Position numbers and translations under genes: made by a program
The notes under the pieces: generated by a model
Seen by the model: the letters and a program-made list of their open reading frames with translations, nothing else
The model's database searches: none
What the model was told of the DNA's origin: nothing
DNA from: a virus
Virus record (IMG/VR): IMGVR_UViG_3300045970_000244
Location: 1 to 63,266 of that record
Reading direction: 5' to 3' (one strand)
Length of the DNA: 63,266 nt
Shown here: in pieces, positions 8,459 through 17,128 of the stretch
How the letters are laid out: each line of letters begins with the position of its first letter
Numbering within the stretch: the first letter of the stretch is position 1

Positions 8459-9321
8459 GCGACGCCCTCCCGCGACCCTGCGATTTGCGTGTTCTGCTGC
8501 GGGTACGCTTGGGTCGGGCTGATTCTGACGGCTTCGGCGGTGACGCTCCAGTCTTGAGCGTGTGTATCACCCTTGAAGGTGGCGCGCTTGATCTTGAAGT
8601 GCCCGTTGATGTTTTCGCTGACGAGTTTCACGGCACAGTCAGGCATGAGCTTCGGGTTCAAGAGCGACCGGAACTCAATCCCACTTTCTTTTTGCGACGG
8701 GATTCCAAGCAGGCCGGTGTCTTTGGTGAGTAGGACGGCCTCTTCGCCCAAGTGCGCCTTGAGAGGGATGATCTGCAAGTACCCGTTTTGGACGTTCCAG
8801 CCGAGAGGTTGGCGCTTCATGATGGCGTCCATGATGGACTTCACCGTTCCCGAAAACGCAACACCCGAGTTGTAGGTCATGTTTTCAATGCCCATCACGG
8901 TGCCAATCGGAACGCCCAGAGCGCCTGCGAGGTCTTTGATGATCTCCATGTATGATGTGCCGGCCGGGTAAGACTTGTCGAAGTGCGCGTTGGTCAGCTT
9001 GCGCTCGGCATCGCCGCACTCGAACGTGGTGATGATGTCCGGGCCCTTGCGCTGAGAGAGCGTTCGGTTGACGTCGCCGTAGTAGAGGATTTCGAGCATA
9101 CCCTCGTACCCGGCTTCCAGTTTCACGGTCAAACCCTTGCGCTGAAAGTCCGCGCGCGTCTGTGGGTTCAGGTTATAGATGTCGATTTTGGCTTTGTTTG
9201 AAGACGAGGCCGAACTTTTATCTAAGTCGAACGTGGTTCTCAGGCTGGTGAAGCGTTTTCCTTCTTCGCCCTGATAACCTACAGTGACGGCCCAAGTGCG
9301 TTGAAAAAATGAGTCACTCAT
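8455..9321 (-). CDS. Baseplate hub protein, gp27/gpD-like (288 aa)
   Basis: The N-terminal part (TTFDLDKSSASSSNKAKIDIYNL and KGLTVKLEAGYEG...IYYGDV-type strands) is characteristic of hub proteins of simple contractile tails, including the Pam3-type hub. Its place between the plug protein and the spike supports this. It would form the trimeric hub that carries the spike. It overlaps both neighbours by four bases. Confidence 0.8.
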   Translation of the reverse strand: MSDSFFQRTWAVTVGYQGEEGKRFTSLRTTFDLDKSSASSSNKAKIDIYNLNPQTRADFQRKGLTVKLEAGYEGMLEILYYGDVNRTLSQRKGPDIITTFECGDAERKLTNAHFDKSYPAGTSYMEIIKDLAGALGVPIGTVMGIENMTYNSGVAFSGTVKSIMDAIMKRQPLGWNVQNGYLQIIPLKAHLGEEAVLLTKDTGLLGIPSQKESGIEFRSLLNPKLMPDCAVKLVSENINGHFKIKRATFKGDTHAQDWSVTAEAVRISPTQAYPQQNTQIAGSREGVA

Positions 9322-9644
9322 GCACCCACCGGGTCAGCGTAAAAAAACGTGTGCGTGTTGCCAAAGGCGTACCGCCCCGGCTGCGAGCCCTTGTTGGTGT
9401 CGTCTGAGATGAACAGCGTGCCCGGAGGGATTGCCGCCATCACGTACTGGCCGGTCATGTCGCGTTCAAGCAGTACGGGAAGGCCGATCAGGATGGGGTT
9501 GTTCGACGGGTCGGCGATGTCCAGAATCCACCTGTCCATGCGCAAGTTGTAACGGAACCGCAACGTGTAAACCACGCCCGAGAGCGTGATCTTGAACCGG
9601 TACCAAGGGAAGTCGTTACGCGCCGGTATCAAGAGAAAGTTCAT
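9318..9644 (-). CDS. Baseplate plug protein, Pam3 gp18-like (108 aa)
   Basis: A small all-beta protein with the pattern typical of the Pam3-type plug family: FRYNLRMDRWILDI, then NPILIGLPVLLERD, then LFISDDT. The order Dit-like, plug, hub, spike, gp25, J is the order of minimal contractile baseplates. It probably sits in the tube end and plugs the baseplate. Confidence 0.75.
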   Translation of the reverse strand: MNFLLIPARNDFPWYRFKITLSGVVYTLRFRYNLRMDRWILDIADPSNNPILIGLPVLLERDMTGQYVMAAIPPGTLFISDDTNKGSQPGRYAFGNTHTFFYADPVGA

Positions 9645-10363
9645 CCTCCCTGCCCCACAGTCTTCCTCAAATATTTCTGACCTTGCTTGAACTGTGTAAC
9701 CGAGCCCGGTTCAGCCTCTTGCTTGCCACCGTTCAACTCCTCGGGCGAGAGGTCAGAGTTGTTGTACTTGCCGATGTTCACGGTCTGCGGTTTGACGATC
9801 TTGAGCTTGACGAGCTGGAGCGTGAAAACCAACGTCTGCCCCGTGGCTGCGTCGCGCGGCACACTGATCGACTTGATGACCATCGAATCGTACCGGTTGA
9901 GCGTCGTGAGAACGTCAAACGGCTTGCGCTCCTCTTGGAGCTTGAGGAGTTGCGCGTAAGCCTGAACAGATGGGCTCTCAGACTTCTTGAGAGCGTTGAA
10001 CAGCGCCATTCCCACGCCGGCCGCGACGATTCCAATCGGAGGGATGAAGTGCGAGGCCACTGCTGTGAGCGCCGAGTTGATGACCGAGATTGGCGTGTCG
10101 GTGATGATGCCCTGAATCTCAAGGGCCTGCTGCTTCAGGATGATGTGGTCGGAAACCGTGCCGCCGTCTTCCAGTTCGAACTCGGTTGGCGGGCTCTCGC
10201 GCGAGTGGGTTTCCTGCGTGGTGCAGTCGATCTCGATGACGGTCTTGTTCTCTCGGATGATCTGGACCTTCTTGCCCTTGCCAGAAATCAGGTTGGTCAG
10301 GGCCGAACCCGCTGCGCTTGCGACCCCAACACCTCCGAGACTGCTCAAGCTGGGTAAGCCCAT
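9641..10363 (-). CDS. Dit-like baseplate/tail protein (240 aa)
   Basis: Residues 60-130 (FELEDGGTVSDHIILKQQALEIQGIITDTP) match the N-terminal domain of Dit-like phage tail proteins. A strand-rich second half (SMVIKSISVPRDAATGQTLVFTLQLVKLKIV, split) follows. Located between the tape measure and the plug. It likely forms the ring joining the tube to the baseplate. Confidence 0.75.
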   Translation of the reverse strand: MGLPSLSSLGGVGVASAAGSALTNLISGKGKKVQIIRENKTVIEIDCTTQETHSRESPPTEFELEDGGTVSDHIILKQQALEIQGIITDTPISVINSALTAVASHFIPPIGIVAAGVGMALFNALKKSESPSVQAYAQLLKLQEERKPFDVLTTLNRYDSMVIKSISVPRDAATGQTLVFTLQLVKLKIVKPQTVNIGKYNNSDLSPEELNGGKQEAEPGSVTQFKQGQKYLRKTVGQGG

Positions 10364-11850
10364 CAGTAAGCTACCGCCGTTCCTGTGCTGCGTCGGGTTT
10401 CGCGCATCATGCGGTCAAGGTGTTCGCGGACACCCTCTTTGACCTTGTTGCCGACTTCTCCCGGGTTTGTGCCGGCCGGTACGTTCACCGTGATCGGAGC
10501 CTCTACGCTATACGATGCACCGGCTTGATTGTTCACTACAGACGAAAGCGCCGTACCAGCGTCGGTCGCTGGGATGCCGAACTTAGACTCAACGGGAGCT
10601 CCGTCGTTCGCCCCGAAGAACCCAGCCACCTTATCGAACGCGCCGGAAAACGTGCCCTTGATAGCGTTCCAAGAGCGCGCGATCAGCTCGATGGTGGTCT
10701 TCACGATGTCGAGCGCCTTGATCCACTCCCAAAACTGCTGGAGCCACGTGGGCTGGCCGTTGAGGATTGCCCAGAGCTCATGAATGACGAGAATCACCGA
10801 GCCGACCACCGCCAAGATGGTGAGGAATGGCAACCCCACGACGACCTGAAGCGCAGCGACGGCCTCCGTGATGAAGGTAAACACCTTGGCCACCGTCGTC
10901 AGGACGGTAATCACGCTGCCGACGACCTTCATGAGCATGGTGATGCCGATGACCAAGCTCACCACTGCCATCACGGTCGACATGATGTTCTTCTCGAACC
11001 CGAACGCCTTGGCGAACCTGACGACTTCTTCGGTGAGGTACTTGAACGCCTCCCAAAGAAAACCAGCGCCAAACGCGACGTCCTCCAGCCACTTCGTGAA
11101 GTTCAACTGCACGATGTCCCGGTTGACGACGAAAAACTTGATCATGTCGTTGATGATGTACTTGAACAGCGGCGCGACCTCGGCACCAATGGTGGCGCCC
11201 AAAGCCTTGAACAGCGTCCAAAGTTTTTTCAGCGTGTCGCCGAAATCCTTGAGTGCCCTCACCTTGTCTTCGCTCAATATCAGGCCAAGTTTTTCGGCCT
11301 CGGTCATCTGGTCTCTGATTGCCTTTGAGCCCTCGGCGATCCACCCGGCCATTCTTTGTGAGCCGCGCCCAAGCAACTGCTGGCTTAAAGCGACGCGCTC
11401 GATGGGGTCTTTGGTGGCCTTCATTCGGTCGGAAAGTGCAAGAAGAACCTGTTGGGAGTTCTTGAACCCGGCGATCTGATCTGGCGAGAACCCGGCCTTG
11501 GCAAAGGCCTCTTGCGCTTGGGCAGACCCTTGGCGCGCCATGTACAGGTTTCGCGTCAGGCGGGTGAGGCCGGTTGAAAGTTCTTCTTGACTTACGGCGC
11601 TCTGGCCTGCTGAAAACGCGAGCTTTTGGAAGGATTCAACTGTGATGCCGGCGCCCAAGGCTGCTACGTGCAACTGCTCACCGAAGTCCGCCATGCGCTC
11701 GGTCATGTGGAACAGGCCCTTTACGACTTCGACTGTGGCGAGAAAATTGAGGCGGTTCTTGATGGCGTCAAGGCGGTTTTCAACCGACTTTAGCTTGTCG
11801 GTTTCGATGTCGAAGCCCCACTTGGTCAGCATTGACCGCATCGTGTCCAT
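10363..11850 (-). CDS. Tape measure protein (495 aa)
   Basis: The ATG overlaps the stop of the frameshifted chaperone extension (TAATG). The protein is long and helical, with an N-terminal coiled region. A hydrophobic block around residues 290-385 has several membrane-like segments (VMAVVSLVIGITMLMKVVG, FLTILAVVGSVILVIHELW). This is standard for tape measures. The length is short for the family and implies a tail of the order of 70 nm. Confidence 0.9.
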   Translation of the reverse strand: MDTMRSMLTKWGFDIETDKLKSVENRLDAIKNRLNFLATVEVVKGLFHMTERMADFGEQLHVAALGAGITVESFQKLAFSAGQSAVSQEELSTGLTRLTRNLYMARQGSAQAQEAFAKAGFSPDQIAGFKNSQQVLLALSDRMKATKDPIERVALSQQLLGRGSQRMAGWIAEGSKAIRDQMTEAEKLGLILSEDKVRALKDFGDTLKKLWTLFKALGATIGAEVAPLFKYIINDMIKFFVVNRDIVQLNFTKWLEDVAFGAGFLWEAFKYLTEEVVRFAKAFGFEKNIMSTVMAVVSLVIGITMLMKVVGSVITVLTTVAKVFTFITEAVAALQVVVGLPFLTILAVVGSVILVIHELWAILNGQPTWLQQFWEWIKALDIVKTTIELIARSWNAIKGTFSGAFDKVAGFFGANDGAPVESKFGIPATDAGTALSSVVNNQAGASYSVEAPITVNVPAGTNPGEVGNKVKEGVREHLDRMMRETRRSTGTAVAY

Positions 11851-12451
11851 TACTTAGGGTGCTCCATTAGCCATTGTTCCATCTCCGCTTTGATGTCCAA
11901 GGCCTCGTGTGAGTCCATTAGGTCGTCGATCGACCACACAAACTGCACGTTGTGAAGTGTGTCCAGCCCAGCAAGAACCGGCCGCCAGATTGTCCAGTCG
12001 ACGTTGTTTACGCCGGCTTGGTATCCGCTGCTCTGGGTTGCAGTCCTCGGAGGCCGAGTACGGCGCCGAAAAAATTTCCATACTGCACCTCCAGCTGGGC
12101 AGCGAGAACCTTGAAGAGATGGTCCAGACGACCTTCGTAGTGTGTATTGAACAGCACCTTCTTGCCGTCGCACAGGAGGTTGTCCCGGGCGGTCAGTTCC
12201 TCGATGATGTCAAGAACTTCGTTCTCATCAAATTGGTTGGTCAAGGCTTCAACGGCCATCGCTAGAACATTGGTGTCAACTTGCCGATCAAGCAGGTTGC
12301 CTTCGCCCTTGGCCGCCGACACCGCGAGCGCAAGCGGTTTGCCGACGATCTTCGAAAGGCGAAGCAGCATCCTGAGTGCGGGCTTGGCGCCGAACTTCTG
12401 AAATTCGTACTCATGCCCGTCGATTGTTTTTTTGATCAGCTCCATCGACAT
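11850..12451 (-). CDS. Tail assembly chaperone, -1 frameshift product (GT-like)
   Basis: Reading starts at 12451 and slips -1 at AAATTTT (12071-12077). It then continues as FRRRTRPPRTATQ through DWTIWRPVLAGLDTLHNVQF to the stop at 11850, adding about 74 residues. The added part has a conserved-looking WSIDDLMDSHEALDIKAE helix. The stop overlaps the tape-measure ATG. The frame and spacing match the G/GT arrangement of lambda and many myoviruses. The shift itself is inferred from sequence. Confidence 0.85.
12008..12451 (-). CDS. Tail assembly chaperone, unshifted form (147 aa)
   Basis: A helical protein between tube and tape measure that matches phage tail assembly chaperones (FGAKPALRMLLRLSKIVGKPL; LTARDNLLCDGKKVLFNTHYEGR). 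It is the G-like product that ends normally at 12008. A slippery heptamer near its 3' end diverts a fraction of ribosomes into the -1 frame (see 11850-12451). Confidence 0.85.
   Translation of the reverse strand: MSMELIKKTIDGHEYEFQKFGAKPALRMLLRLSKIVGKPLALAVSAAKGEGNLLDRQVDTNVLAMAVEALTNQFDENEVLDIIEELTARDNLLCDGKKVLFNTHYEGRLDHLFKVLAAQLEVQYGNFFGAVLGLRGLQPRAADTKPA
12071..12077 (-). promoter_or_regulatory. Programmed -1 frameshift slippery site AAATTTT
   Basis: On the minus strand the codons read GGA AAT TTT TTC, so A AAU UUU fits the X XXY YYZ rule. Both tRNAs can re-pair after a one-base slip. The -1 frame is open from here to the base before the tape-measure start. A GC-rich stretch (CGGCGCCGTACTCGGCC) follows that could form a stimulatory structure. 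Confidence 0.85.
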
Positions 12452-12454
12452 TTA

Positions 12455-12883
12455 TTAATTTCCCCCGATGAACACGTCGAGTTCGTTGGTCTCAAGAACC
12501 CAAGTACGGGTGCCAACCTCTTTTGCGAACGGTGCCGGAGCAAACTTCTGAATCCAAGCCGTCGCCGCGCCGAACGCCGTGCGCCCCGAGCCGTCTCTAC
12601 CTAAAACGGGTACGACGCCCTTGTTGCTCGATTCGTCGAGCTGGGCATAGGCCGAGAGGTCGTCGTTGCTGCGCGAACTCTGCATCAGCACGATGGTGAC
12701 CTTGCCCGACTTGTTGTTGGACTTGGCCCGGGTGCCTTCACCGTCCACGCCGACCTTCAGATTGTAGGCCTGCTCATTGCGCTCCACCGTGATGTACTCG
12801 CCATCGGCAAAGCCGGTGATGATCTTACCGCCCACGATGAGCGAGAACTGCTTGGGGTCATAAGTTGTTACCAAGTTCGACAT
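12455..12883 (-). CDS. Tail tube protein, DUF3277-like (142 aa)
   Basis: The start (TYDPKQFSLIVGGKIITGFADGEYITVER) and the KSGKVTIVLMQSSRSNDDLS block are the hallmark of tube proteins that pair with DUF3383 sheaths. It lies immediately downstream of the sheath, with 12 bases between the genes. Hexameric rings of this protein would form the inner tube. Confidence 0.88.
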   Translation of the reverse strand: MSNLVTTYDPKQFSLIVGGKIITGFADGEYITVERNEQAYNLKVGVDGEGTRAKSNNKSGKVTIVLMQSSRSNDDLSAYAQLDESSNKGVVPVLGRDGSGRTAFGAATAWIQKFAPAPFAKEVGTRTWVLETNELDVFIGGN

Positions 12884-12895
12884 GTGCGCTCTCCC

Positions 12896-13933
12896 TTACA
12901 CCGTCACGGTGCCTTGAATTTGTACGAAGTGCAACGCGCCGGCAAGCCGACACGACCACTTGCAATCGCCGAGGATTCGATTCGCCCGGTTGGCTTGGGG
13001 CTGGTCGAGCACCTTCGGCATGGTGATAACAATCGACGACTTGTCGATCAATCCGTTGCTCACGCCCTGATTCAGCGTCTCGCGGATGCGGTTCTCGATG
13101 AGGGCCACACCTTGATCCGTGTAGGGCACTTTGTCCACGCTCACCAACTGGCTGAACACGTTGTTCTGCATGGTGCTCTCAAGCCAGTCGATGCCGATGA
13201 CGACGTCGATGAACTTGCCCGAGGCCATGGTGCCTTCTTCGGTGATGGGCACGCCGCCAACGGTTTCGTAGATGTTGGCGTTCTTACCGGGATTCCCGGG
13301 AGTGCCGATGACGTAGTTACGAGCCGAGGCCGTCAGCGTGTCGGGCGTGATGCCCACGAGGGTCTTGAACTTCCAAGTGGACGAGCCCGGGATCTTCGGC
13401 AGTTCGCCTCCAACCCAAGCGGCGTCTGGTCCCTGAGCGGCGGTGGCCGAGTAGATCAGCGCCGTGCGGCCGTAACTTGAAGCCTTGAGGTCGCTGGCGA
13501 CGTCGTCCGTGGCCGAGGTGATGACTGCTGCGTCGGCCGAAGCCGCGATGAAAATCTTTTTCTGCGTCTCAACCCAAGCGGCGCACTCTTCGATGTCGGC
13601 CTTCACCTTTGAGCACAGCACGAGGCCGTACCAGATGTTCGATGCCGCGAGGATCGCGTTGAGGCCAGCGGTGAGTGCTAGGGCCGTGTACTTGCCGATG
13701 CCCACCTGAGTAGGGCGCAGCGCCTGACTGAATGCCTTGCTGGCGTGAATGTACTCAGGATCGGTTACGAGGAACCCGTCGCTCAACATGCCGGCCACGT
13801 CGGTGTAGTACCGGACGACTTCGGCAAAGCGGTTTGCGGTTCCAACGATCAGAGGGATACCGAACCCCTGCTGCGGCACAGCCTGCGTCTGCTGGCTGAT
13901 CTGTATACTGACGATTTGGTCTAAGGCGCTCAT
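12896..13933 (-). CDS. Contractile tail sheath protein, DUF3383-like (345 aa)
   Basis: The N-terminus (SIQISQQTQAVPQQGFGIPLIVG), a YTDVAGMLSDGF segment and the C-terminal half (IDWLESTMQNNVFSQLV...IRETLNQGVSNG) are typical of DUF3383 sheaths. The protein is compact, like those of short simple myoviruses. This gene is the main reason to call the phage contractile-tailed. Confidence 0.9.
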   Translation of the reverse strand: MSALDQIVSIQISQQTQAVPQQGFGIPLIVGTANRFAEVVRYYTDVAGMLSDGFLVTDPEYIHASKAFSQALRPTQVGIGKYTALALTAGLNAILAASNIWYGLVLCSKVKADIEECAAWVETQKKIFIAASADAAVITSATDDVASDLKASSYGRTALIYSATAAQGPDAAWVGGELPKIPGSSTWKFKTLVGITPDTLTASARNYVIGTPGNPGKNANIYETVGGVPITEEGTMASGKFIDVVIGIDWLESTMQNNVFSQLVSVDKVPYTDQGVALIENRIRETLNQGVSNGLIDKSSIVITMPKVLDQPQANRANRILGDCKWSCRLAGALHFVQIQGTVTV

Positions 13934-13949
13934 GGTTTCCCCCTAAAAT

Positions 13950-14501
13950 TTAAGGCACGGTCGAATCGTTTTCGTCCGTCCCCTTCTCGTGTTCAACCTC
14001 GGAGTGCATCTGAACAGTTTCAATGCTCCCGAGATCTTCGGTTACGTTCGCTGCCACGCCGAATTGGACGTCCAAATTTGATCTGCCTTCATACCCAGTA
14101 TTCAACAATAACGAGATGTCGGCAACACTTCCTATTACCCAGACGGCAATTCCGGCCTTTCGCAACTCGGCTTGTATTGCCCGTTGCTCCAAGGCACTCT
14201 GCCACAGCGCAAGCCAGTTGTAAGATTGTTCCTGATCGACGGCATACGCTTTGAAACTCACCACCATCTTTCGGACGCCGCCGATGTTCACTTTACTTCC
14301 ACCAATGTTTTGCATTGAGTCATCACCGCTTTTGACTGACGGTGAGGTCAGCTTCATGCTCAGGTAGGGCAGCTCCGGGCGCGGGGCATCGGCCTCGGTC
14401 GGCTCCTCAACGATGGCTACGAGCTTGGTCACGGACTGCATCTGGGCGATGAGCGCCTTGCGAATCGCGACGAAGTCGATGGGGAAGCTCACTGGGCTCA
14501 T
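13950..14501 (-). CDS. Tail terminator / neck protein (183 aa)
   Basis: I choose the ATG at 14501, which overlaps the upstream stop as ATGA; the frame is open for 23 codons upstream but inside the previous gene. The size, the position before the sheath and the central pattern (PELPYLSMKLTSPSV...YNWLALWQSALEQ) agree with phage neck terminator proteins. It would cap the tail tube at the head side. Confidence 0.65.
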   Translation of the reverse strand: MSPVSFPIDFVAIRKALIAQMQSVTKLVAIVEEPTEADAPRPELPYLSMKLTSPSVKSGDDSMQNIGGSKVNIGGVRKMVVSFKAYAVDQEQSYNWLALWQSALEQRAIQAELRKAGIAVWVIGSVADISLLLNTGYEGRSNLDVQFGVAANVTEDLGSIETVQMHSEVEHEKGTDENDSTVP

Positions 14502-14908
14502 TGCTGTTGCCCCTTGGCGCGCTTGCCGGTGTCTATTCGAGCGATCCGGGCCCGAGTGTACGAGCCCCAATCCTCGACCTTTTGAACTTGGTACTGGATG
14601 CCGGTGCGCTCGATGCGGTCATTAAGCCGCAGGGTGGAGCCTTCTTCGGAAACCTCGGTTTCAAGTCCGTTCTCGTCGTAAATTGTGTCGTCCATGATGA
14701 ACAGCCAGAAGTTCTCCCGCGTGCGCTCACCCTCGGGCACGATCAACAGGTCAAACCCCTGCACAGGTTGCACGTTGGCCTTGAACCAGAAGGTGCTCTC
14801 GTTGTTTTCAACGGGCTTACCAGAAACATATCGCACAACGCCCTCGCGCGCGGCCTTCAGCAGTTCGTCCCCGGTGATGATCTGCGGTCTGCCCTGCATC
14901 TTAATCAT
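14498..14908 (-). CDS. Head-tail connector/neck protein (136 aa)
   Basis: A beta-rich small protein (STFWFKANVQPVQGFDLLIVPEG...STLRLNDRIERTGIQYQVQKVEDWG) in the connector block between the gp10-like and terminator genes. It is coupled to both by ATGA overlaps. The pattern resembles head-closure proteins. The family assignment is by order and size rather than by a clear motif. Confidence 0.6.
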   Translation of the reverse strand: MIKMQGRPQIITGDELLKAAREGVVRYVSGKPVENNESTFWFKANVQPVQGFDLLIVPEGERTRENFWLFIMDDTIYDENGLETEVSEEGSTLRLNDRIERTGIQYQVQKVEDWGSYTRARIARIDTGKRAKGQQQ

Positions 14909-15396
14909 GCGGCTATTACCACCTTGAACGTCACAGAGCGGAGCATCAGGCCGGTGTTGATCAAGCTGACAGGGGCGAGGCCTTCGCGTACCTTGGCGGC
15001 GGCCGTGGCCGGGGCGATCCGTGGCGGAACGTCGCTTTTGATCTTGTTCTGGAGCAAAACTTGAATTCGGAAGCCCATTGCTTCAAGGGCTTTCTCAACG
15101 GTCCAGCCCTTGGTCATGATGTTGTTCATCATCTCGTTGCGCCACTTGTTCAGCAGCTCACCGTTTTCGTCAATGGTGGAACGGAGCCAACTGCGCTCGG
15201 GAGAGTACTTGGTGCCGAACTCGGTCCACAAACCTACCTCAACAACCGTAGGCGGGTTTGCACCCTCGGTGTAGTGGCCGGCGTCTTCGTGCAGGCCGAT
15301 GGTCACGTATGACCGCTTGGCCTTTGCAATGTGCTTGACGAACTCTTTTACCTTGTCGTCGCCGGTTGTCTTGGTTGAGATGCGGGAACGTATCAC
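14905..15396 (-). CDS. HK97 gp10-like / tail completion protein (163 aa)
   Basis: The GTG start (15396) overlaps the upstream stop. The sequence contains the characteristic block IGLHEDAGHYTEGANPP, then EVGLWTEFGTKYSPERSWLRSTID. It ends with an SLINTGLMLRSVTFKV segment, as in gp10-like neck proteins. It probably joins the head-closure complex to the tail terminator. Confidence 0.8.
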   Translation of the reverse strand: MIRSRISTKTTGDDKVKEFVKHIAKAKRSYVTIGLHEDAGHYTEGANPPTVVEVGLWTEFGTKYSPERSWLRSTIDENGELLNKWRNEMMNNIMTKGWTVEKALEAMGFRIQVLLQNKIKSDVPPRIAPATAAAKVREGLAPVSLINTGLMLRSVTFKVVIAA

Positions 15397-15854
15397 TCGC
15401 CGCCTCCTCCGCCGGTGTCATCTTTTGCGTGCTGGGTCCACGGGGCGATCTGCTCGTTCTCCATCTGGTGTTTGGTGAAGTCGGGCGGAATGCGGTCTTC
15501 GTCCTTGACGGCCATGTTGTGGTCGGTCTGGGAGATGCCGCCAGCGTAAGGCGTCATGTCTTCGGTGGCCATGCGTTGGCGCAGGTCTTCTTTCATCTTG
15601 CGGTAAGCCTCGACCTTTTGGCTCAGGCTCAGGCGAACTTGTCCTACGCTCTCGTCGCACAGGCGCGCGAAGTGAACGGCAATGGCCTCGCAACATCGTA
15701 TGGCCGAACCGTATGGCGAGTTGTTGCACTGCTTGATGAGGAACTTGATCTCTTCGTCCTGAAGGAGAGGGTCGTCGGGGCGGGTGTCGCCACAGAGGAA
15801 GCGGACTTGGTCTTTGAGTGATTTTTCTGGATTGCCGCTGTAAGACCACGCCAC
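15393..15854 (-). CDS. Head-tail adaptor, gp6-like (153 aa)
   Basis: The GTG start is preceded by AGGAGG at good spacing. The helical N-terminal domain (SLKDQVRFLCGDTRPDDPLLQDEEIKFLI and RCCEAIAVHFARLCDE, split) is the standard gp6-like connector fold that binds the portal. A Gly5 tail ends the protein and overlaps the next gene. Confidence 0.85.
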   Translation of the reverse strand: MAWSYSGNPEKSLKDQVRFLCGDTRPDDPLLQDEEIKFLIKQCNNSPYGSAIRCCEAIAVHFARLCDESVGQVRLSLSQKVEAYRKMKEDLRQRMATEDMTPYAGGISQTDHNMAVKDEDRIPPDFTKHQMENEQIAPWTQHAKDDTGGGGGE

Positions 15855-15870
15855 TGAAGGCCTCCTCAGT

Positions 15871-16143
15871 TTACCGGTGCGAGGAGAGGTGAATCTTCAA
15901 CGCTCGCTCGGTTTTAAAATCGCGGCCACACTTGCCGCACTTTGCAACGGGATCGGCTGGTACGGCGACCTTTGTCGCCTGAGCTATCTGCTTATCCGAG
16001 GCGTCGTCGATCCACTTGATCCAGCCGAGGTTCAAGTTGGCGACCAGCGCCGGGTAACTCCAAGAAAGAGCTTCGGGGACGGGCTGACCTACGCCAACCC
16101 GTTCCCCGTTGCTCAGCACTAGTTCACGACAGGCTATGTACAC
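15871..16143 (-). CDS. Small head-region protein with C-terminal C2H2 zinc finger (90 aa)
   Basis: The true start is a GTG at 16143, with TAGGAG placed just after the capsid stop; the open frame upstream lies inside the capsid gene. The last 25 residues hold C-x2-C-x12-H-x3-H (CGKCGRDF...IHLSSH), a textbook C2H2 finger. The N-terminal part (VYIACRELVLSNGERVGVGQPVPE) looks like the small beta domain of head-connector accessory proteins. Its function is unknown; it may bind DNA or a connector. Confidence 0.75.
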   Translation of the reverse strand: MYIACRELVLSNGERVGVGQPVPEALSWSYPALVANLNLGWIKWIDDASDKQIAQATKVAVPADPVAKCGKCGRDFKTERALKIHLSSHR

Positions 16144-16159
16144 CTTGCCGGTTCTCCTA

Positions 16160-17116
16160 TTAGGACAGGAGGCCCTGCAGGAAGCAGCCGAGGTCGGTAG
16201 CGACGACTTTCTGGTCGAACGCCATCTCGCCCTCAACGCGATCTGCCTTCAGGTGTTCCATGCGGAACGTCATGATGCGGCCGCCCTGCGCGCCAGCTCC
16301 GAAGAGCCCCTGCCACGCGAACGTGTAGCCCGCTGAGGGCTGCATGATCGACGGTGCCGGGTTGGCATAGCAAAGCAGTGCGCAGTTCTTCACGAGGAAG
16401 TCCATGGATGCGGCTGCACCCTCGGCTGCCGAATCCTGAACGGCCTGCATGACGAGGAACTTGTCCACGCCAAACAGAGCTGCCAAGAGGTCCTCGGTGA
16501 TGATACCGCGCTGCGTGTACTTGATACGATCAAGCACGGCCGGGTTGTTCTTGAGCGCCTGAAACACGTCGTACGTGATCGCGAGCGTGTTCGGAGCGAA
16601 CCCCGTCTTGCTCTTGATCTCGGCCTTCTTGTTGTCGACGTCGAGCATCGGGTTTGAGCCCGAAGCACTCCACTTGGTCGAGGGCGTGAAGTCAGCGGCA
16701 CCATTCCAGAGGCCGGCTTTCACGTACTTCGACATGAACAGGATCTCCCTGCGGAGAAGCTGTTGCTGGGTGACAAACAACGTCGCGTCGCGATCCATGT
16801 TGAGTGGGTCGTCGGCGTTCTGACGAGTCTGATCGTCGATGTCCTTGTGCACCGCCCAGATGTCGCAGAAGTAGTTCCCGCCCGCGTCGACGCCGAACCC
16901 GCTGCCTGACGATTCACTGGCAGGGGCGCGTTTCTTCGACTGGGTCTGGAACCAATACTTCTTCTCGTACTGGAAGTACAAATCGGACTGTTTCATTACC
17001 GGCACAATCGGAAACACCTTGTCCGCGACAAAGTCTGCCGCTTTCTGGATGTAGGCGATGCTGATGTTGGTCAGCGGCCGGTTGACGTGGACATCACTTC
17101 TTGTAGGTTGTGGCAT
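16160..17116 (-). CDS. Major capsid protein (318 aa)
   Basis: The start PTRSDVHVNRPLTNISIAY and FVADKVFPIVPVMKQSDLYF is typical of a large family of HK97-fold capsid proteins. The C-terminal half carries MTFRMEHLKADRVEGEMAFDQKVVATDLGC, also typical. Scaffold and decoration genes lie upstream and connectors downstream. The SDVHVN motif recurs in the 788-residue protein at 18789-21155. Confidence 0.92.
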   Translation of the reverse strand: MPQPTRSDVHVNRPLTNISIAYIQKAADFVADKVFPIVPVMKQSDLYFQYEKKYWFQTQSKKRAPASESSGSGFGVDAGGNYFCDIWAVHKDIDDQTRQNADDPLNMDRDATLFVTQQQLLRREILFMSKYVKAGLWNGAADFTPSTKWSASGSNPMLDVDNKKAEIKSKTGFAPNTLAITYDVFQALKNNPAVLDRIKYTQRGIITEDLLAALFGVDKFLVMQAVQDSAAEGAAASMDFLVKNCALLCYANPAPSIMQPSAGYTFAWQGLFGAGAQGGRIMTFRMEHLKADRVEGEMAFDQKVVATDLGCFLQGLLS

Positions 17117-17128
17117 CTGTCAGCCTCC

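Noticed and set aside
10318-11328. 336-codon plus-strand open frame opposite the tape measure
   Set aside because: Composition (Asp/His/Arg-rich) is an antisense artefact of the tape-measure gene, which fits its position and has membrane-like segments.
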